Source of the DNA: Alkaliphilus serpentinus
GTDB lineage: Bacteria > Bacillota > Clostridia > Peptostreptococcales > Natronincolaceae
Direction of reading: 5' to 3'
DNA: 64,000 nt
Assembly: GCF_009017255.1 (NCBI RefSeq)
Contig: NZ_WBZB01000040.1
Location: forward strand, 62,001-126,000
The notes beneath the pieces are model-generated. The model saw nothing but the letters and a program-made list of their open reading frames with translations, searched no databases and was not told the DNA's origin. Below, one piece after another: positions 33,939 to 42,528 of the stretch (its first letter is position 1; each line of letters starts with the position of its first letter). The position numbers were made by a program, and so were the translations under genes.

Positions 33939-35345
33939 TTATAATTCTTCCATCACCTTTTTAACAAATTCCACAGTGGTTTTGGTTTCAACCGCCATGA
34001 ATTGTATATCCTCATCCTTTATGTTCTGAATACCATTGGTTTCTATAGAATTCTTAATATAGGATCTCCTTATTTTATCCATTTCTAAATCTATGGCTTT
34101 AATGAATGAAGGATCCTTTGGCAATATGATATTCTTCCCTTGAATTTCTTCTTGAGGATTACCAAACTGAATCTCAATTCCATTTTCCCTTGCAAAGGAC
34201 AATTGTGGCTGTATATGCTTTCCAGCCCCAGTGTATTCAGTTTCCTGAACTACAATAATTTGATCCTTTTCCATTTCCTGGGCAATGCTAAAGGCTGCAG
34301 CCAAGGACGTATTCCCTGCAGGGCCTCGTTCTAATCCTTCCAGTTGCGCCAAGGCCTCCGTCATGTAGAAGACTTCTCCTTGATTTACCAATACATAGCG
34401 ATCCATATATCTTAAGGGCCTAGCTGCGGATCTTGGTACATCAGAACGGTCTGGCCAGGTTGAGAAGGGTATCCCAAAGCCTGTATGGCCTGTAGTAAAG
34501 GATTTTTTATTGAAGTCCTTATCGCTTGCCATATGTAAACCCTTTAAATTTACACTTGCTCCAACTATGATGGTGTCATTGGCACCTGCCTTGATTAAGC
34601 CTCTAGCAGTACCAGTAAGATTCCCTCCACCGGCATTGGTGCAAACCACAACATCAGGGTCTTTGCCTTCCCTTTCCCTAAACTGCATAGCCAATTCGTA
34701 TCCAAGGGTTTCAACCCCAGCTATACCAAAGGGAGTATATAGAGATGCATTAAAGTAGCCAGTTTCCTCTAATAGCTTTAGAAAGGTATAGAAAAGTTCT
34801 GGGCCTACTGTTAGTTGGATCACCTCTGCTCCATAGGCTTCACACTTTCTTGCCTTTTCTATGATTTCTGGTTGACCCTTACCAGTGCTGTCGTAGCATT
34901 CCTGGACAATGATACACTTTAATCCGTGGATGGCTGCCTGACTGGCAACTGCTGCTCCATAGTTCCCACTGGTGGCTGCAATAACACCTTTATTACCAAG
35001 CTTTTTTGCATGGTATACTGCATTAGCAGCTCTCCTTGCCTTAAAGCTTCCTGATGGATTAGATGCTTCATCCTTCATAAAAATCCTAGCACCCTTTTTC
35101 TCAGGAGCCAGCTTTCTGGCTAGAGCTGTAAGATTCTTAAGCTCTAGTAACGGGGTATTTCCAACCCCAGCCTCACCTTGAATAGTTTGCATTTCTTGCA
35201 AAGTATAGCCAGTTTCCCTCATCATTCTCTCGTAATCGAAGGCTATTTTGCCATACTCAAATACACTATAATCGATTCCTACAGCCTTCTTCATAATTTC
35301 ACTTTTTCTAGACATTACTGCCTGAAAGCTCATATCCCTATTCAT
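33939..35345 (-). CDS. ortB: 2-amino-4-ketopentanoate thiolase, beta subunit
   Basis: A 468-residue fold-type II PLP protein that with OrtA splits 2-amino-4-oxopentanoate and CoA into alanine and acetyl-CoA. The PLP lysine is K102 in NPSGSFKARRA, followed by the phosphate-cradle motif ATSGNYGAAVA and a Gly-rich NAGGGNLTG. The start at ATG 35345 follows a GGGGTGG site; an upstream GTG at 35357 is in frame but overlaps that site. It overlaps the end of ortA by 8 bases, so the subunits are coupled. Confidence 0.95.
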   Translation of the reverse strand: MNRDMSFQAVMSRKSEIMKKAVGIDYSVFEYGKIAFDYERMMRETGYTLQEMQTIQGEAGVGNTPLLELKNLTALARKLAPEKKGARIFMKDEASNPSGSFKARRAANAVYHAKKLGNKGVIAATSGNYGAAVASQAAIHGLKCIIVQECYDSTGKGQPEIIEKARKCEAYGAEVIQLTVGPELFYTFLKLLEETGYFNASLYTPFGIAGVETLGYELAMQFREREGKDPDVVVCTNAGGGNLTGTARGLIKAGANDTIIVGASVNLKGLHMASDKDFNKKSFTTGHTGFGIPFSTWPDRSDVPRSAARPLRYMDRYVLVNQGEVFYMTEALAQLEGLERGPAGNTSLAAAFSIAQEMEKDQIIVVQETEYTGAGKHIQPQLSFARENGIEIQFGNPQEEIQGKNIILPKDPSFIKAIDLEMDKIRRSYIKNSIETNGIQNIKDEDIQFMAVETKTTVEFVKKVMEEL

Positions 35346-35646
35346 GATCGTCACCACCCCAAAGTAGTTCCTTTAGCTGAAGGCCTATTTCCAATATTTC
35401 AGGTACAAATCTTCCATAATCGTGATCATAATGGGGGTTGGCTTCTACAAGCTTGCCCTTTACATCTCTACCGGTTATGGTCCTTACCTTCACCACATCC
35501 CCTACCACTGCATCTCCTTGTAGAAATCCCTTCGTCCACATTTCTAAAGGAACTTCCTTTGTATCCTCTGGAATATTAGGCGACCTTTCTGCGGAGGTTA
35601 GAACTATATCATGAATTCTAACCCATGTACCCTTCTTTACCATCAT
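35338..35646 (-). CDS. ortA: 2-amino-4-ketopentanoate thiolase, alpha subunit
   Basis: A 102-residue protein matching OrtA: KKGTWVRIHDIVLTSAERSP at the start, PLEMWTKGFLQ and GKLVEANPHYDHDYGRFVPE near the end. It is the small subunit of the thiolase that yields alanine and acetyl-CoA, the energy-gaining step of oxidative ornithine breakdown. It lies 8 bases after ord and overlaps ortB. Confidence 0.95.
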   Translation of the reverse strand: MMVKKGTWVRIHDIVLTSAERSPNIPEDTKEVPLEMWTKGFLQGDAVVGDVVKVRTITGRDVKGKLVEANPHYDHDYGRFVPEILEIGLQLKELLWGGDDHE

Positions 35647-35654
35647 TATAATCC

Positions 35655-36701
35655 CTACCTTTGTATTAATTCTCTCATATCTCCCATAATGGCTCTTGGA
35701 ACTGGTAAATCTAACATAGTCTTTAAGCCTGGGTTTGCATTAATCACATGAGGAATCATATTTACACACATAGCAATTGTACCTAGACCACCCTCTACTT
35801 CAGGTCTGTTTGCCATATTAATTGGTGGTGTACCCTGAATAACGATGTAGTCACCGGTTTCTGTTCCTTCCATCTCTGGCTCAATTTGCTGTGGATGAAT
35901 CATATCGATTTTAACCTCACCATCTACCCAGCCTTGGCCAGTCATATTCACACCTGCTACATTTCCAGCTGCTGCAAAGCCATAGGGTGATTTTCTATCT
36001 ATCGTTGTAACAATTGGCTTCATTTGTTGCTCAAACTTGTCAACCTTCCAACCAATCGCATCGGCGATCATTCCTACGGATTCATGGAAGCCTACATGTC
36101 CTGCTAAGGTACCCTCACTAACTCCCTTATCAAACTCTTCTACTGTTATACCAACACCTTGCTCCTCCATAACTGCTGGTCCAAAGGGTGAAAGGCTATT
36201 CACTCTTTTTGCTTCAATATGCTCAACATCCACCATACAGCCTGTTAAACAAACAACCAATAAATCCATCATTAATCCTGGATTAATCCCTGTTCCTAAA
36301 ATAGATACTCCATTTTCCTTAGCAATTCTATCTAGCTCTGCTGCTAATTCAGGATTTTGAGCCTTTGGATAAGCCATTTCTTCTGCTGTAGAGATAACAT
36401 TTACCTTCTTCTCTAGGGCTTGCTTTAATCTTGGGAAAGCAGCCTTCGTAAAGGAATCAGTTGCACATAAGCATACATCACAGGAACCCTCAGTTAATAC
36501 CTCATCAATATTGGGGTTTATAATAACCTCAGGTCTATTTTCTCGATCCATTCCTAATACTTCATACATACTCTTTCCTATTCTAGCTTCATTCCTGTCG
36601 CAAACACCTACAATTTCAACACCCTTTTTCTTAAGAAGCATTTTAGCCATTCCGCTACCCATGGCGCCAAAGCCCCATATAACTACCTTAACATTTTCCA
36701 T
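35655..36701 (-). CDS. ord: 2,4-diaminopentanoate dehydrogenase
   Basis: A 348-residue NAD(P)-dependent dehydrogenase of the DapB-like fold with the nucleotide-binding motif WGFGAMGSGM at 9-18. It oxidatively deaminates 2,4-diaminopentanoate to 2-amino-4-oxopentanoate. ILGTGINPGLMMDLL and the end block TMLDLPVPRAIMGD are family features. It is the first gene of the ornithine operon, with a GGAGGTTTT site and a sigma-54 promoter 51 bases upstream. Confidence 0.95.
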   Translation of the reverse strand: MENVKVVIWGFGAMGSGMAKMLLKKKGVEIVGVCDRNEARIGKSMYEVLGMDRENRPEVIINPNIDEVLTEGSCDVCLCATDSFTKAAFPRLKQALEKKVNVISTAEEMAYPKAQNPELAAELDRIAKENGVSILGTGINPGLMMDLLVVCLTGCMVDVEHIEAKRVNSLSPFGPAVMEEQGVGITVEEFDKGVSEGTLAGHVGFHESVGMIADAIGWKVDKFEQQMKPIVTTIDRKSPYGFAAAGNVAGVNMTGQGWVDGEVKIDMIHPQQIEPEMEGTETGDYIVIQGTPPINMANRPEVEGGLGTIAMCVNMIPHVINANPGLKTMLDLPVPRAIMGDMRELIQR

Positions 36702-36751
36702 TGTAAAACCTCCATCTTTATAGATTTTTAAAAAGCTTAAACTAATATTAT

Positions 36752-36767
36752 TGCAAGTCTCTTGCCA
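36752..36767 (-). promoter_or_regulatory. Sigma-54 promoter of the ornithine operon
   Basis: TGGCAAGAGACTTGCA matches the -24/-12 consensus TGGCAC-N5-TTGCA, with GG and GC separated by the required 10 bases. It lies 51 bases before the ord ATG and downstream of a sigma-54 activator gene. Confidence 0.88.
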
Positions 36768-36970
36768 ATTTTATTGTTATTGTTTAAAATATTTAGAATT
36801 GTATAAAGATGCAACTCTCTATTAGTTTTGCAGAACTAAAAGCACATCTTTGTTGACAAAAGAGGGCTATCCTATTTCCTACTATTCTAAAGAATCGGAT
36901 AACTATTCGGTTTATTTTTCCAAATTCATGATAGGTTTTATACACGATATTAAAATTGAAAAAATCATGA

Positions 36971-37018
36971 TAAAAACGCAATTATATTTGCGCTTTTATG
37001 CAAATATATTTGCGTTTT
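36971..37018. promoter_or_regulatory. Nested inverted repeat: regulator terminator and/or activator binding sites
   Basis: AAAACGCAA...TTGCGTTTT outer arms enclose TTTGC...GCAAA inner arms. Three TATAWTTGCG-like blocks result. In minus-strand RNA it folds as a hairpin ending in five U, just after the activator gene, so it may terminate that gene. At about 210-250 bp upstream of the sigma-54 promoter it also fits an enhancer. The rest of the 326-base gap shows no gene. Confidence 0.5.
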
Positions 37019-37027
37019 CAATTATAA

Positions 37028-38434
37028 CTAACTTAATTTTTTAAGCTTATGCTGTAGGGTTTGTCTTTTTAATCCTAAGGCCTCTGCTGCCTTACTAATG
37101 TTCCCATTATACCTTTTAAGGCTATCCTCAATCATTTGCTTTTCGATGTTCTCCAGAGTGGTTTTTAAGCATCCCTCTAGCTTAATATGGGTGATGTACT
37201 GATGATGCTTATTTCTTTCATCCATAATAAACTCTAGAAAACTTTCTGAGAAGTGTTCTTCTTTTAATATATGCTCATCTTGAATCATATTGATGGCTCC
37301 CTCAATGATGTTTTTCAGTTCCCTTACATTTCCTGGCCACCAATACTCTTTAAAAACCATTTGCATACTTTCTGATAGAAGCCAAACATCTTTCCTTAAG
37401 GATTTATTAAATTTATTGATGAAGTACTCCGTTAAGAATAATATGTCCTCCTGCCGGTCCCGCAGGGGTGGTATGACGATGTTGATAACATTTAAGCGAT
37501 AAAACAAATCCTTCCTTAATAATCCTTCTTCAATGGCAATATGAGGATCTTCATTGGTTGTTGCAATAATTCGAACATCTATAGGGATATCCTTTAATCC
37601 ACCGATTCTTCTGACATATCCCTCCTGCAAAACCCTCAATAGCTTAGCCTGAAGCTGAATTCCCATTGAATTAATTTCATCTAATAATATTGTTCCGCCA
37701 TTGGCTTGTTCAAAGATCCCTGGTCTATCTATAGCTCCAGTAAAGCTTCCCTTTGTCGTTCCAAAAAGAATTCCCTCTAATAGGCTTTCAGGTAGGGCTG
37801 CACAGTTTTGAGCTAAAAAGGCCTTATCCCTTCTATTGCTATGATAATGAATACTTTGGGCAAAGAGCTCTTTTCCTGTACCGGTTTCACCATAGATTAA
37901 AACACTTGATGAGGAGGATGCAGCCTTTCTTGCCATCTTCAGGGCTTCTAAAAAGGATGGACTTCTACCCTTTAAATCTTCAAAGGTGTATCTTTTGATT
38001 TCCTTCTTTTTAATATCAGCCTCTGGAATAAGCTGTTGTTGGAGACGTAATATTTCCTCCGATAAGCTTTGGATTTTGGTAATATTCTTAGCAATTTCCA
38101 ATGCTCCAATTACCTCGTCCATATAGTATAGAGGTATGGTAGTATTTATGGTTGTTATATTTCTCCCTCTGTTGTTTAAGTAGCTCTGGCTTTGATTATA
38201 AATTGGTCTTTGAGTTTTCAGCACATTTAAAAGGGTACTGGTTTCCTCATTAAGACTTGTAAATACCTCCAGTAGGCTCTTATCCATTACATCCTCTATA
38301 GTCATCCCTTCAAGCTCTGCCATAGCTTCATTGTAAAGGATGGTTCTACCCTCATTATCAACTACATGAACTCCCTCGTCTATGGTCTGCAAAATTTTTT
38401 GCAGTATAACCATTAAGATTTTTTTTGAGATCAA
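37028..38434 (-). CDS. Sigma-54-dependent transcriptional activator with PAS domain
   Basis: A 468-residue enhancer-binding protein. Residues about 10-120 are a PAS sensor domain (GVHVVDNEGRTILYNEAM...IGALEIAKNIT), 150-385 the AAA+ core with Walker A GETGTGKE (182-189), the sigma-54 contact loop GSFTGA (229-234, usual form GAFTGA) and Walker B GGTILLDEI (246-254), and about 425-468 a Fis-type helix-turn-helix (NISKAAEALGLKRQTLQHKL). It resembles RocR-type regulators of amino-acid catabolism. The TTG start follows a GGGGGG site. Its place directly upstream of a sigma-54-driven ornithine operon makes it the likely regulator; the signal (ornithine or arginine) is inferred. Confidence 0.92.
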   Translation of the reverse strand: MISKKILMVILQKILQTIDEGVHVVDNEGRTILYNEAMAELEGMTIEDVMDKSLLEVFTSLNEETSTLLNVLKTQRPIYNQSQSYLNNRGRNITTINTTIPLYYMDEVIGALEIAKNITKIQSLSEEILRLQQQLIPEADIKKKEIKRYTFEDLKGRSPSFLEALKMARKAASSSSSVLIYGETGTGKELFAQSIHYHSNRRDKAFLAQNCAALPESLLEGILFGTTKGSFTGAIDRPGIFEQANGGTILLDEINSMGIQLQAKLLRVLQEGYVRRIGGLKDIPIDVRIIATTNEDPHIAIEEGLLRKDLFYRLNVINIVIPPLRDRQEDILFLTEYFINKFNKSLRKDVWLLSESMQMVFKEYWWPGNVRELKNIIEGAINMIQDEHILKEEHFSESFLEFIMDERNKHHQYITHIKLEGCLKTTLENIEKQMIEDSLKRYNGNISKAAEALGLKRQTLQHKLKKLS

Positions 38435-38460
38435 ATGTAAAACCCCCCAGAAAACTTTAG

Positions 38461-38489
38461 TTAAAAGTGTAAAGTGAAAAGTGAAAAGT
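38461..38489. repeat. AAAAGTG heptamer array
   Basis: About four imperfect AAAAGTG units upstream of the activator gene. A separate TTTCATT/TTTTAAT array lies at 38642-38695 after glyA. The gap 38435-38698 otherwise holds only the glyA terminator. Confidence 0.6.
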
Positions 38490-38602
38490 CTAAAAAATCT
38501 CGAAAATATCTTCTATATCTAGTGTAATATTCATCTAGCTCCAAATGATTAACTCTTTATGAACATTTTTATTATATCATTTAAAGTCTTTTAATTATAG
38601 AC

Positions 38603-38628
38603 AAAAAAGAAGTGGGTAACCCACTCCT
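38603..38628 (-). terminator. Rho-independent terminator of glyA
   Basis: GGAGTGGG/CCCACTTC arms (AGTGGG-TT-ACCCACT core) are followed by six U residues. Confidence 0.88.
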
Positions 38629-38698
38629 TAGTTTGCTTCAATACTTTTAACTTTTCATTTTTCATTTTTAATTTTTCATTTTTAATTTTTCACTGACT

Positions 38699-39931
38699 TT
38701 ACTCATATAGCTTAAACTGACTACATAAACCCTCTACCAACTTTTCAGCTTCTGTCTTCTTTTCAGGGTTATCAATGATCATTGCAATAATCTCAGCTAT
38801 AGTAGCCATATCCTCTTCCTTCATTCCTCTAGTGGTTACAGCGGGTGTACCAATTCGGATTCCACTTGTAACAAATGGACTTTGAGGATCGAAGGGGATG
38901 GTATTTTTGTTAACTGTAATACCAATCTCATCAAGAAGATGCTCTGCATCCTTACCAGTAATATCTTTATTTCTTAAATCAATTAATAGTAAATGGGTAT
39001 CTGTTCCTCCAGACACGATATTAAAGCCCCTCTTTGTAAGTTCATCTCCAAGACGTTTTGCATTTTTAATTACCTGATGCTGATACTCTTTAAACTCAGG
39101 CTTTAAAGCCTCTAAAAATGAAACCGCCTTTGCTGCTATAACATGCATTAGGGGTCCACCCTGAATGCCTGGGAATATAGCCTTATCAATTTTCTTTGCA
39201 TACTTCTCTTTACAAAGAATTGCTCCACCCCTAGGCCCCCTTAGGGTTTTATGGGTAGTGGTGGTTACGAAATCTGCATAATCACATGGATTAGGGTGAA
39301 GTCCTGCTGCAACCAAACCAGCTATGTGGGCCATATCCACCATTAAGTATGCTCCTACCTCGTCTGCTATTTCTCTAAACTTTTTAAAGTCAATGGTTCT
39401 AGGATAGGCACTGGCACCAGCAACAATCAGCTTTGGCTTTGCTTCCTTAGCAATTTTCCTTACCTCTTCATAATCTAATAGCTGGGTTTTTTCGTCAACT
39501 CCATAGGCCACAAAATTATAGTATGTACCAGATATATTCACAGGACTTCCATGGGTTAAATGTCCTCCGTGGGAAAGATTCATCCCCAACACTGTATCAC
39601 CAGGCTCTAGAACAGTAAAATACACACCTAAATTGGCATTTGAGCCTGAATGGGGTTGTACATTGGCATGTTCACAGTTGAACAATTTCTTCATTCTCTC
39701 TCTTGCCAGATTCTCAGCTACATCAACCTCTTCACAACCACCATAATAGCGCTTATCTGGGTAGCCCTCAGCATATTTATTTGTTAATTGACTCCCCATT
39801 GCTTCCATAACCGATACAGAAACAAAGTTTTCTGAGGCAATCAGCTCAATGTTTTTTCTTTGTCTAGCGGTTTCCTTTTGAATTACTTCGAAAATTTCTG
39901 GATCTGTTGTTTTTAATGGATCAAAGTTCAT
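38699..39931 (-). CDS. glyA: Serine hydroxymethyltransferase
   Basis: A 410-residue PLP enzyme that interconverts serine and glycine with tetrahydrofolate. Motifs are complete: [46 protein letters not shown] and the PLP lysine in [14 protein letters not shown]. The start has a TAGGAGGGAT site. It is divergent from the exporter gene pair at 40121 and stands alone. Serine/glycine metabolism and one-carbon supply are the expected roles. Confidence 0.98.
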   Translation of the reverse strand: MNFDPLKTTDPEIFEVIQKETARQRKNIELIASENFVSVSVMEAMGSQLTNKYAEGYPDKRYYGGCEEVDVAENLARERMKKLFNCEHANVQPHSGSNANLGVYFTVLEPGDTVLGMNLSHGGHLTHGSPVNISGTYYNFVAYGVDEKTQLLDYEEVRKIAKEAKPKLIVAGASAYPRTIDFKKFREIADEVGAYLMVDMAHIAGLVAAGLHPNPCDYADFVTTTTHKTLRGPRGGAILCKEKYAKKIDKAIFPGIQGGPLMHVIAAKAVSFLEALKPEFKEYQHQVIKNAKRLGDELTKRGFNIVSGGTDTHLLLIDLRNKDITGKDAEHLLDEIGITVNKNTIPFDPQSPFVTSGIRIGTPAVTTRGMKEEDMATIAEIIAMIIDNPEKKTEAEKLVEGLCSQFKLYE

Positions 39932-40065
39932 AGGTTATCCCTCCTATTAAATTACACACAAGAATATTATAGTCATTCTACATATAATTTACAACATTAA
40001 ACATAATTTAAGTATATCATAATTCATAGCATATTATAGTTATTACCCAAATTTCTATAAAAATC

Positions 40066-40094
40066 TTACAAATTGTTAAAATATCTGTTATAAT
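40066..40094 (+). promoter_or_regulatory. Probable promoter of the split exporter operon
   Basis: -35-like TTACAA (40066-40071) and perfect -10 TATAAT (40089-40094) are spaced by 17 bp. Confidence 0.65.
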
Positions 40095-40120
40095 GGATTT
40101 ATTTTGGAGGTGACGGTTAG

Positions 40121-40906
40121 ATGGAGGTTAATGAAAAAAAGCTTCTCAATATGGCTATCTTTGCTGGGGAAATCATGCTTAAGAATGGAGCTGAAACCTA
40201 TCGAGTTGAAGATACTATATTTAGGCTTTGTAGATCAAGGAATGTTAGTGAGGTAGAGGTTTTTGTAACTCCAACAGGAATATTTGCTTCCATAAATCCT
40301 GGGGTTGAAAATAACGAAAACATTATAACCTATGTTAAAAGAATAAAGTCAAGGGCCATTGATTTAAATAAGGTAAGTGAAGTAAATGATTTTTCTAGAA
40401 GATTCGTTGAAGCTGAAATTTCCATAGATGAAGCTATGTCACAGCTTAAAAAAATTGACCTTTTACCCCATTACCCACTGGAATTACAGGCTCTTTTTGG
40501 TGGTGTTGCAAGTGGTTTCTTTGCCCTCCTCTTTGGAGCAAATTCTATGGAGTTTATTGCCGCCCTTGTTACCAGTATTGTTGTCACTCTTTCGGTACAC
40601 TTCCTAATAAAGATGGAGTTTAACCTGTTTATAACAAATATAGCTGGAGGTGCCATGTCGGCCCTGATAGCCATATTGCTAAGCCTTGTACTACCCTTTA
40701 CAGAGGTGGATAAGGTTGTTACAGGAGCCATCATGGTTATGGTACCTGGAGTTGCAATGACCAATGCCGTTAGAGATTCTATAGCCGGGGATCTTGTTTC
40801 AGGTTTGGCCAGAGGGGCAGAAGCTCTATTAATTGCTGTATCTATCGCCTTTGGAGTAGGTTTTATTCTAAGGGCATGGATGTTTATAAAGGGGGTAGGA
40901 TTGTAA
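40121..40906 (+). CDS. ThrE-type threonine/serine exporter, N-terminal-type subunit (DUF1212)
   Basis: A 261-residue membrane protein of the YjjP/ThrE N-terminal family. The soluble N-terminal part has the signature AGEIMLKNGAETYRVEDTI and VFVTPTGIF, followed from about 120 by five hydrophobic segments (LQALFGGVASGFFALLFG, FIAALVTSIVVTLSVHFLI and others) and VPGVAMTNAVRDSIAGDLVSGLARG. In Corynebacterium ThrE both parts are fused; here they are two coupled genes. Export of threonine, serine or a similar small molecule is inferred from the family. A TTTGGAGGTGACGG site precedes the ATG. Confidence 0.9.
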   Translation: MEVNEKKLLNMAIFAGEIMLKNGAETYRVEDTIFRLCRSRNVSEVEVFVTPTGIFASINPGVENNENIITYVKRIKSRAIDLNKVSEVNDFSRRFVEAEISIDEAMSQLKKIDLLPHYPLELQALFGGVASGFFALLFGANSMEFIAALVTSIVVTLSVHFLIKMEFNLFITNIAGGAMSALIAILLSLVLPFTEVDKVVTGAIMVMVPGVAMTNAVRDSIAGDLVSGLARGAEALLIAVSIAFGVGFILRAWMFIKGVGL

Positions 40907-41349
40907 TGTTATTATACTTAAAGCACTTTATCTTTGCTTTTATAGCTACAATAGGTTTTGCTTTTCTGTTTAATACCCCAAAATCAGCCCTTTTAAAATC
41001 AGCCTTGGCTGGAGCCTTTGGTTGGCTTTTATTCATAGCAAGTGATACCAAGACTGGCTCTGTCGTAGTATCTACCTTTTTAGCCTCCTTATTAATTGGC
41101 TTAATTGGAGAGGTATATGCAATAACTGATAAAAAGCCTATTACTGTTTTTATTATTCCCGGCATTATCCCCTTAGTTCCTGGGTTTAAGCTCTATTATA
41201 CAATGATCTCTATTCTTGAAGGGGATTTATTAAAGGCTTCAAGTTTCGGCAGCGAAGCCCTAATGATTACCATAGCCATATCCGGAGCCTTAACGGTGGT
41301 ATTATCCATTAACTCCTTTAGAAAGAGGATCATGGCCAAGAGGATTTAA
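40906..41349 (+). CDS. ThrE-type exporter, C-terminal-type subunit (DUF3815)
   Basis: A 147-residue membrane protein of the YjjB/DUF3815 family with four to five hydrophobic segments and the family sequence IIPGIIPLVPGFKLYYTM. Its ATG overlaps the preceding stop codon as TAATG, so it is coupled to the DUF1212 subunit. The two are expected to form one transporter. A reading from 40876 is in frame but has no better ribosome binding site. Confidence 0.9.
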   Translation: MLLYLKHFIFAFIATIGFAFLFNTPKSALLKSALAGAFGWLLFIASDTKTGSVVVSTFLASLLIGLIGEVYAITDKKPITVFIIPGIIPLVPGFKLYYTMISILEGDLLKASSFGSEALMITIAISGALTVVLSINSFRKRIMAKRI

Positions 41350-41419
41350 AAAAGAAGGAATGGTACTTTAAAGATTCATATATATAGGGACATTGCGTAA
41401 ACCTTTATATATTTTTTGG

Positions 41420-41448
41420 TTGACATTTATAACCTTGATGTTTATAAT
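41420..41448 (+). promoter_or_regulatory. Sigma-A promoter of bioY
   Basis: Perfect -35 TTGACA (41420-41425) and -10 TATAAT (41443-41448) are spaced by 17 bp. No obvious BirA-type dyad is present. Confidence 0.88.
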
Positions 41449-41480
41449 ACAATTGAGATAAATTTCAAGGAGGACATCAA

Positions 41481-42029
41481 ATGTTTAAAAACCTAAGTCT
41501 TAGAGATATTACCTACTCAGCAGTTTTTGCAGCACTAATTTGTATACTAAGCTATGTTTACCTACCAATACCCTTTTCCACAGTTCCTATCACTGGCCAA
41601 ACCCTTGGAATAATGCTGGCGGGTTCCCTTTTAAAAACACGTCAGGCTGTTTTAAGTGTACTAATATTTTTAATTATTGGTTTTATAGGAATCCCCGTTT
41701 TTGCTGGCGGTGCATCGGGAATCAGTGTTTTAATGGGGCCTACAGGTGGATACTTAATTGGTTTTTTAATAGGAGTAATGGTAATCGGATTATTAAAGGG
41801 GAGTAAAAATCAGCTGGTTAGAATTACAGCTGCTAATATCATTGGTGGAATTATCGTTGTTTATGTTTTGGGAGTATCTTGGTTAAGCTATTCAACTGGC
41901 ATGGATTTAAAGAGTGCCTTTGTAGCAGGTGCCTTATATTTTCTTATTGGTGACATAGTAAAGGTGGCAATTGCTTCAACCTTGGCGGTTACCCTGAATA
42001 AACAGCTAAAAAAAATATTAACCAATTAA
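41481..42029 (+). CDS. bioY: Biotin transporter substrate-binding subunit BioY
   Basis: A 182-residue integral membrane S-component of the ECF-type biotin transporter. It has six hydrophobic segments and the BioY features PIPFSTVPITGQTLGIMLAG and GPTGGYLIGFLIG. It captures biotin at the membrane and pairs with the shared EcfAA'T module, which is not in this window. The TCAAGGAGGACAT site and a consensus promoter imply good expression. No biotin synthesis genes lie nearby. Confidence 0.95.
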   Translation: MFKNLSLRDITYSAVFAALICILSYVYLPIPFSTVPITGQTLGIMLAGSLLKTRQAVLSVLIFLIIGFIGIPVFAGGASGISVLMGPTGGYLIGFLIGVMVIGLLKGSKNQLVRITAANIIGGIIVVYVLGVSWLSYSTGMDLKSAFVAGALYFLIGDIVKVAIASTLAVTLNKQLKKILTN

Positions 42030-42055
42030 AAAACGTGCCCTTCGGCACGTTTTTT
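42028..42055. terminator. Bidirectional rho-independent terminator
   Basis: ACGTGCC/GGCACGT arms with a CTTC-type loop lie between A- and T-runs, separating the converging bioY and rseC-like genes. Confidence 0.93.
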
Positions 42056-42058
42056 CAT

Positions 42059-42493
42059 CTATTCATTTGTTTCTACAATCTCTGTTATCACAGGAAGAAA
42101 TTTTTTGCTTTCCTTAAAGGCACCTTCTTTTGTACGGATTGCTAAGAAGGTTAGCGCCATAACTGCAAAGCCTATTATGGCTACATAAATGTCCTTTTGA
42201 GGTCCTATGTTCATTGATACTAAAATCCTATTACCGGCAAAAATTCCTACCAATAGGGCAATAAGGGGTATTACATAAACAATAAAGGCTGCTGATAAAA
42301 CATCCTGACTTTCCATATCTACAGATACCCGATCTCCAATCTTAGCATTAATTCCATTTATAGCTTCTATTGCAAATTTATTTTCCTCTTCTCCCATCTT
42401 GCAGGCATTACAGCTGCCACAGCTGGAGTGTCTTTGCATAACAACCTTTGCATGCTGGCCCTTTACCTCTGTTACAACACCACATTGCTTCAT
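42059..42493 (-). CDS. RseC/SoxR-reducing-system family protein
   Basis: A 144-residue membrane protein with the RseC layout: an N-terminal domain with the Cys motif SSCGSCNACKMG (about 23-34), then two hydrophobic helices (VLSAAFIVYVIPLIALLVGIF and IYVAIIGFAVMALTFLAI). Homologues work with Rnf-type electron-transfer complexes or in reducing SoxR and tuning sigma-E in Proteobacteria. In an anaerobe a link with Rnf is most plausible, but rnf genes are not here. It follows tcdA by 35 bases. Confidence 0.87.
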   Translation of the reverse strand: MKQCGVVTEVKGQHAKVVMQRHSSCGSCNACKMGEEENKFAIEAINGINAKIGDRVSVDMESQDVLSAAFIVYVIPLIALLVGIFAGNRILVSMNIGPQKDIYVAIIGFAVMALTFLAIRTKEGAFKESKKFLPVITEIVETNE

Positions 42494-42528
42494 CCATATC
42501 CCTCCTTTAAAAAATGAATCCTTTTTAT

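Noticed and set aside
41400-41480. BirA operator upstream of bioY
   Set aside because: TTGACATTTATAA/TTGATGTTTATAA direct repeats are visible, but they come from the promoter elements; no TTAAC-type inverted dyad was found.
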